A stretch of 64,000 bases of DNA from Prevotella sp. UBA2456 (GTDB taxonomy: Bacteria > Bacteroidota > Bacteroidia > Bacteroidales > Bacteroidaceae). Location of the stretch: assembly GCA_002342415.1 (NCBI GenBank), contig DDPY01000016.1:11470-75469 (forward strand), read 5' to 3'. Below, piece by piece: positions 61,639-64,000 of this stretch. The notes under the pieces are model-generated. The model was not told where the DNA came from, ran no database searches, and was given only the letters and a program-made list of their open reading frames with translations. The position numbers and the translations under genes are program-made. Each line of letters opens with the position of its first letter. Position 1 is the first letter of the stretch.

Positions 61639-62138
61639 TAGAGATAACCCTTCAGGACAGTGTGCTGCGGCAGGCAGCGGGCGAGGGCATGGATGCCTTT
61701 GTCAACGCCTTCATCACGGCTATCAAGGAGCAGATAGGCGGTGAGCTGACAGCCGACAACATGGGACAGCTCAATGCCGACCAGGTGACACTGCTGGCCT
61801 GGGATGTGCTTCACGAGGAGGTGATGGACGGCGGCTTCGTACAGCTGATACATAACGGCTACGGCCCCTTTATCTTCAAGAACCCGCTGGCCAAGGCACT
61901 CAAGCTGTGGGGGCTGCGCGAGCTGTCGAAGCTGATATACGATGCCCATACGCTCTATAACAAGTATGGCGAGGCTTTAGAGCGCGACTGTACGGACGAG
62001 GAGTTTATGGCACTCTTCGAACAGTATCCTGAGTTTGATGACATGGACGACCTTTTTGTGGAACAGGAAGAGGAGTGGACTGAACAGATAGCTCGCTATA
62101 TTGATGAACATTTAGAGAATTTTGCAAGCATTCAATGA
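61635..62138 (+). CDS. DUF4375/DMP19-like protein
   Basis: 167 residues, acidic, soluble. Helical protein with [40 protein letters not shown] and [20 protein letters not shown], matching the DUF4375 (DMP19) family, which has no clear role. Overlaps nadE and smpB by 4 nt each, so it is co-translated with them. Confidence 0.85.
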   Translation: MIEITLQDSVLRQAAGEGMDAFVNAFITAIKEQIGGELTADNMGQLNADQVTLLAWDVLHEEVMDGGFVQLIHNGYGPFIFKNPLAKALKLWGLRELSKLIYDAHTLYNKYGEALERDCTDEEFMALFEQYPEFDDMDDLFVEQEEEWTEQIARYIDEHLENFASIQ

Positions 62139-62617
62139 ATAAAAACGAAGAGCTGATCAGGAAGAAAAGTCCTGTCAATATCAAGAACAAGAAGGCCTCG
62201 TTCGAATATTTCTTCATCGAGACCTTTACGGCAGGCATTGTGCTCACAGGCACAGAGATCAAGTCGATACGCATGGGCAAGGCTTCGCTCGTAGATACCT
62301 ATTGCACCGTTATAAATGGCGAACTATGGGTCAAGGGGATGAATGTCTCGCCCTACTTCTACGGCTCGTATAACAACCATGAGCTGAAGCGCGACCGCAA
62401 GCTGCTGCTGACCAAGCGCGAAATACAGAAGCTGGCATCGGCAACCAAGCAGACGGGCTACACCATCGTACCGCTGCTCGTCTTCATTGACGAGAAGGGT
62501 CGTGCCAAGATGGACATTGCCCTCTGCAAGGGTAAGAAGGAGTATGACAAGCGCCAGACACTAAAGGAAAAAGAAGACCGCCGCGAGATGGATCGCGCCA
62601 TGAAAGTATATAAATGA
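62135..62617 (+). CDS. smpB: SsrA-binding protein SmpB
   Basis: 160 residues. Binds tmRNA for rescue of stalled ribosomes. [54 protein letters not shown] and the basic C-terminal tail [20 protein letters not shown] are typical. The 3' end overlaps metH by 4 nt. No ssrA gene is seen in the window. Confidence 0.97.
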   Translation: MNKNEELIRKKSPVNIKNKKASFEYFFIETFTAGIVLTGTEIKSIRMGKASLVDTYCTVINGELWVKGMNVSPYFYGSYNNHELKRDRKLLLTKREIQKLASATKQTGYTIVPLLVFIDEKGRAKMDIALCKGKKEYDKRQTLKEKEDRREMDRAMKVYK

Positions 62618-64000
62618 GCAGACTGGAAGACTTAGCTAAGCAACGCATATTGATTCTCGATGGTGCTATGGGTACCATGATAGGAGAGATGATGGGAAAG
62701 GTGGGTAACTCAGATGCCCTCAACCTGACTCATCCAGAGGTGATTGCCACTATCCACCGCCAATACTTGGAGGCGGGGGCCGACATCATTACCACCAATA
62801 CCTTCAGTGCCCAACGCATCTCGCAGGCCGACTACCATCAAGAGGCTGAGGCGCGACAGATGGCACTCGAAGGAGCCAGGATAGCCCGCCGTTGTGCCGA
62901 CGAGTTCTCCTCGCTGGAGAAGCCGCGCTTCGTGGCGGGTTCGATGGGCCCCACCAACAAGACATGCTCGATGTCGCCCGATGTCAGCAATCCCGCTCTG
63001 CGCGAGTTGGACTACGATACACTTTTTGAAGCATATAACGAGGAGGCGGACGCGCTGATAGAGGGTGGGGTAGATGCCCTGCTCATCGAGACCATCTTCG
63101 ACACACTGAATGCCAAGGTGGCCATCGATGCTTCCCTGCATGCCATGCAGCAACGCGGGCGGCAGGTGCTATTGATGGTGAGTGTGACTATCAGTGACTT
63201 AGCCGGTCGCACCCTGAGTGGGCAGACCCTCGATGCTTTCCTGGCCAGCATGAGTCCTTATCCTATCTTCTCGGTAGGACTCAACTGCTCGTTTGGTGCC
63301 ACCCAGATGTTGCCTTATCTGCGGCAGCTGGCTCGCAAAGCTCCCTATTATATCAGTGCCTATCCCAATGCCGGACTACCTAATGCCATGGGACTCTATG
63401 ACGAGACGGCAGAGACGATGGCACCCAAGATGGGCGAGATGGTGAGCGAAGGGTTGGTAAACATCATTGGCGGCTGTTGCGGTACGACACCAGAATTTAT
63501 TGCCCGCTATCAGGCTCTGGTGGAAAACCAGCAGCCCCACATCCCCGTGGATGCTCCCCGGCATCTGCAGCTCAGCGGACTGAATGTGCTGGAGGCGAGA
63601 AACTTCATCAATGTCGGTGAACGTTGTAATGTGGCTGGCTCGCGAAAGTTTCTGCGACTCATCAAGGAGCATCAGTATGACGAGGCCATTGCCATAGCCC
63701 GCAAGCAGGTAGCCGACGGTGCACTGGTTATCGATGTCAATATGGATGATGGACTGTTGGATGCCCCTCGCGAGATGGTTACTTTCCTCAACATGGTGGC
63801 TGCCGAGCCAGACATTGCCTCCGTACCCGTGATGATAGACTCCTCCGACTGGAATGTCATCACTGCCGGTCTGAAGTGTCTGCAAGGAAAAGGCATCGTG
63901 AACAGCCTGTCATTGAAAGAGGGCGAAGAAGTGTTTATCCGCCATGCTCAGGATGTCAAACGCTATGGAGCCGCAATGGTGGTGATGTGTTTCGACGAAG
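62614..64000 (+). CDS. metH: B12-dependent methionine synthase, N-terminal part (runs off window)
   Basis: At least 462 residues, open to base 64000. The homocysteine-binding domain begins [13 protein letters not shown] and has zinc Cys in GLNCSFGA and GGCCGTTP (about residues 226 and 290). The folate-binding domain follows ([36 protein letters not shown]). B12-binding and activation domains lie beyond the window. No cobalamin riboswitch precedes it, as it is translationally coupled to smpB. With metA in the same window, two steps of methionine synthesis are covered. Confidence 0.95.
   Translation, partial: MSRLEDLAKQRILILDGAMGTMIGEMMGKVGNSDALNLTHPEVIATIHRQYLEAGADIITTNTFSAQRISQADYHQEAEARQMALEGARIARRCADEFSSLEKPRFVAGSMGPTNKTCSMSPDVSNPALRELDYDTLFEAYNEEADALIEGGVDALLIETIFDTLNAKVAIDASLHAMQQRGRQVLLMVSVTISDLAGRTLSGQTLDAFLASMSPYPIFSVGLNCSFGATQMLPYLRQLARKAPYYISAYPNAGLPNAMGLYDETAETMAPKMGEMVSEGLVNIIGGCCGTTPEFIARYQALVENQQPHIPVDAPRHLQLSGLNVLEARNFINVGERCNVAGSRKFLRLIKEHQYDEAIAIARKQVADGALVIDVNMDDGLLDAPREMVTFLNMVAAEPDIASVPVMIDSSDWNVITAGLKCLQGKGIVNSLSLKEGEEVFIRHAQDVKRYGAAMVVMCFDE

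Noticed and set aside
62135..62617. tmRNA (ssrA) next to smpB
   Set aside because: smpB is overlapped by coding genes on both sides; no ssrA-like sequence was seen.

Overview
The window is chromosomal DNA of a Bacteroidales bacterium, most likely Prevotella or a close relative. Three things point there. Promoters follow the Bacteroidetes pattern (TTTG, about 20 nt, then TAnnTTTG), with near-perfect copies upstream of valS, tRNA-His, queA, ligA and others. Gene sets typical of the phylum are present: bat aerotolerance operon, rpmB-rpmG-DUF4295-ftsY-rimO, DUF4835-recN, DUF4375. There is also a BspA-like secreted protein. The species assignment is inference from gene content only.

Layout. 1-1751: 5' part of valS (minus). 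1752-3685: a nested inverted repeat, then three damaged or short genes (DUF1016 nuclease without its N-terminus, a nuclease-tail remnant, a winged-helix piece) ending at tRNA-His; this looks like a decayed island. 3937-7328: two exported proteins. 7333-14404: housekeeping genes map, tsaD, pncC, rpmB, rpmG, DUF4295, ftsY, rimO, an HU protein, and a second HU domain fused through a membrane segment to LysM. 14552-22924: moxR/bat operon, with batB-batC and batD-batE fused. 22966-31019: PAP2 phosphatase, small HExxH protein, divergent NAD-dependent ligase, NTP_transf_5-like protein, ABC-F ATPase, M13 peptidase.

31130-39721 is the most distinctive block. It is five tightly packed genes: a four-zinc-ribbon protein, a membrane Ser/Thr kinase, a zinc-ribbon protein with four CbbX/SpoVK-type AAA+ modules, a zinc-ribbon-FHA protein and a PP2C phosphatase. 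Together they form a phospho-threonine writer/reader/eraser set with a remodelling ATPase and no type VI secretion genes nearby. metA (Glu111 form), a U32 peptidase and a membrane zinc-ribbon lipoprotein follow.

43525-45861 holds a second unusual unit: an ECF sigma factor fused in one frame to a transmembrane helix and an outer-membrane-type beta-barrel, followed by a lipoprotein gene. An identical 17-nt element lies upstream of both genes, and three 22-nt tandem repeats precede the sigma gene, suggesting an autoregulated envelope-sensing regulon.

The remainder is a DUF2442 gene; a minus-strand hisG-hisD-hisC-MFS operon; mltF-like transglycosylase; dnaB; a minus-strand DUF4835-recN-TPR/pseudoprotease operon; a 503-bp intergenic region with a large imperfect palindrome; queA; and the coupled operon nadE-DUF4375-smpB-metH, in which metH runs off the end of the window.
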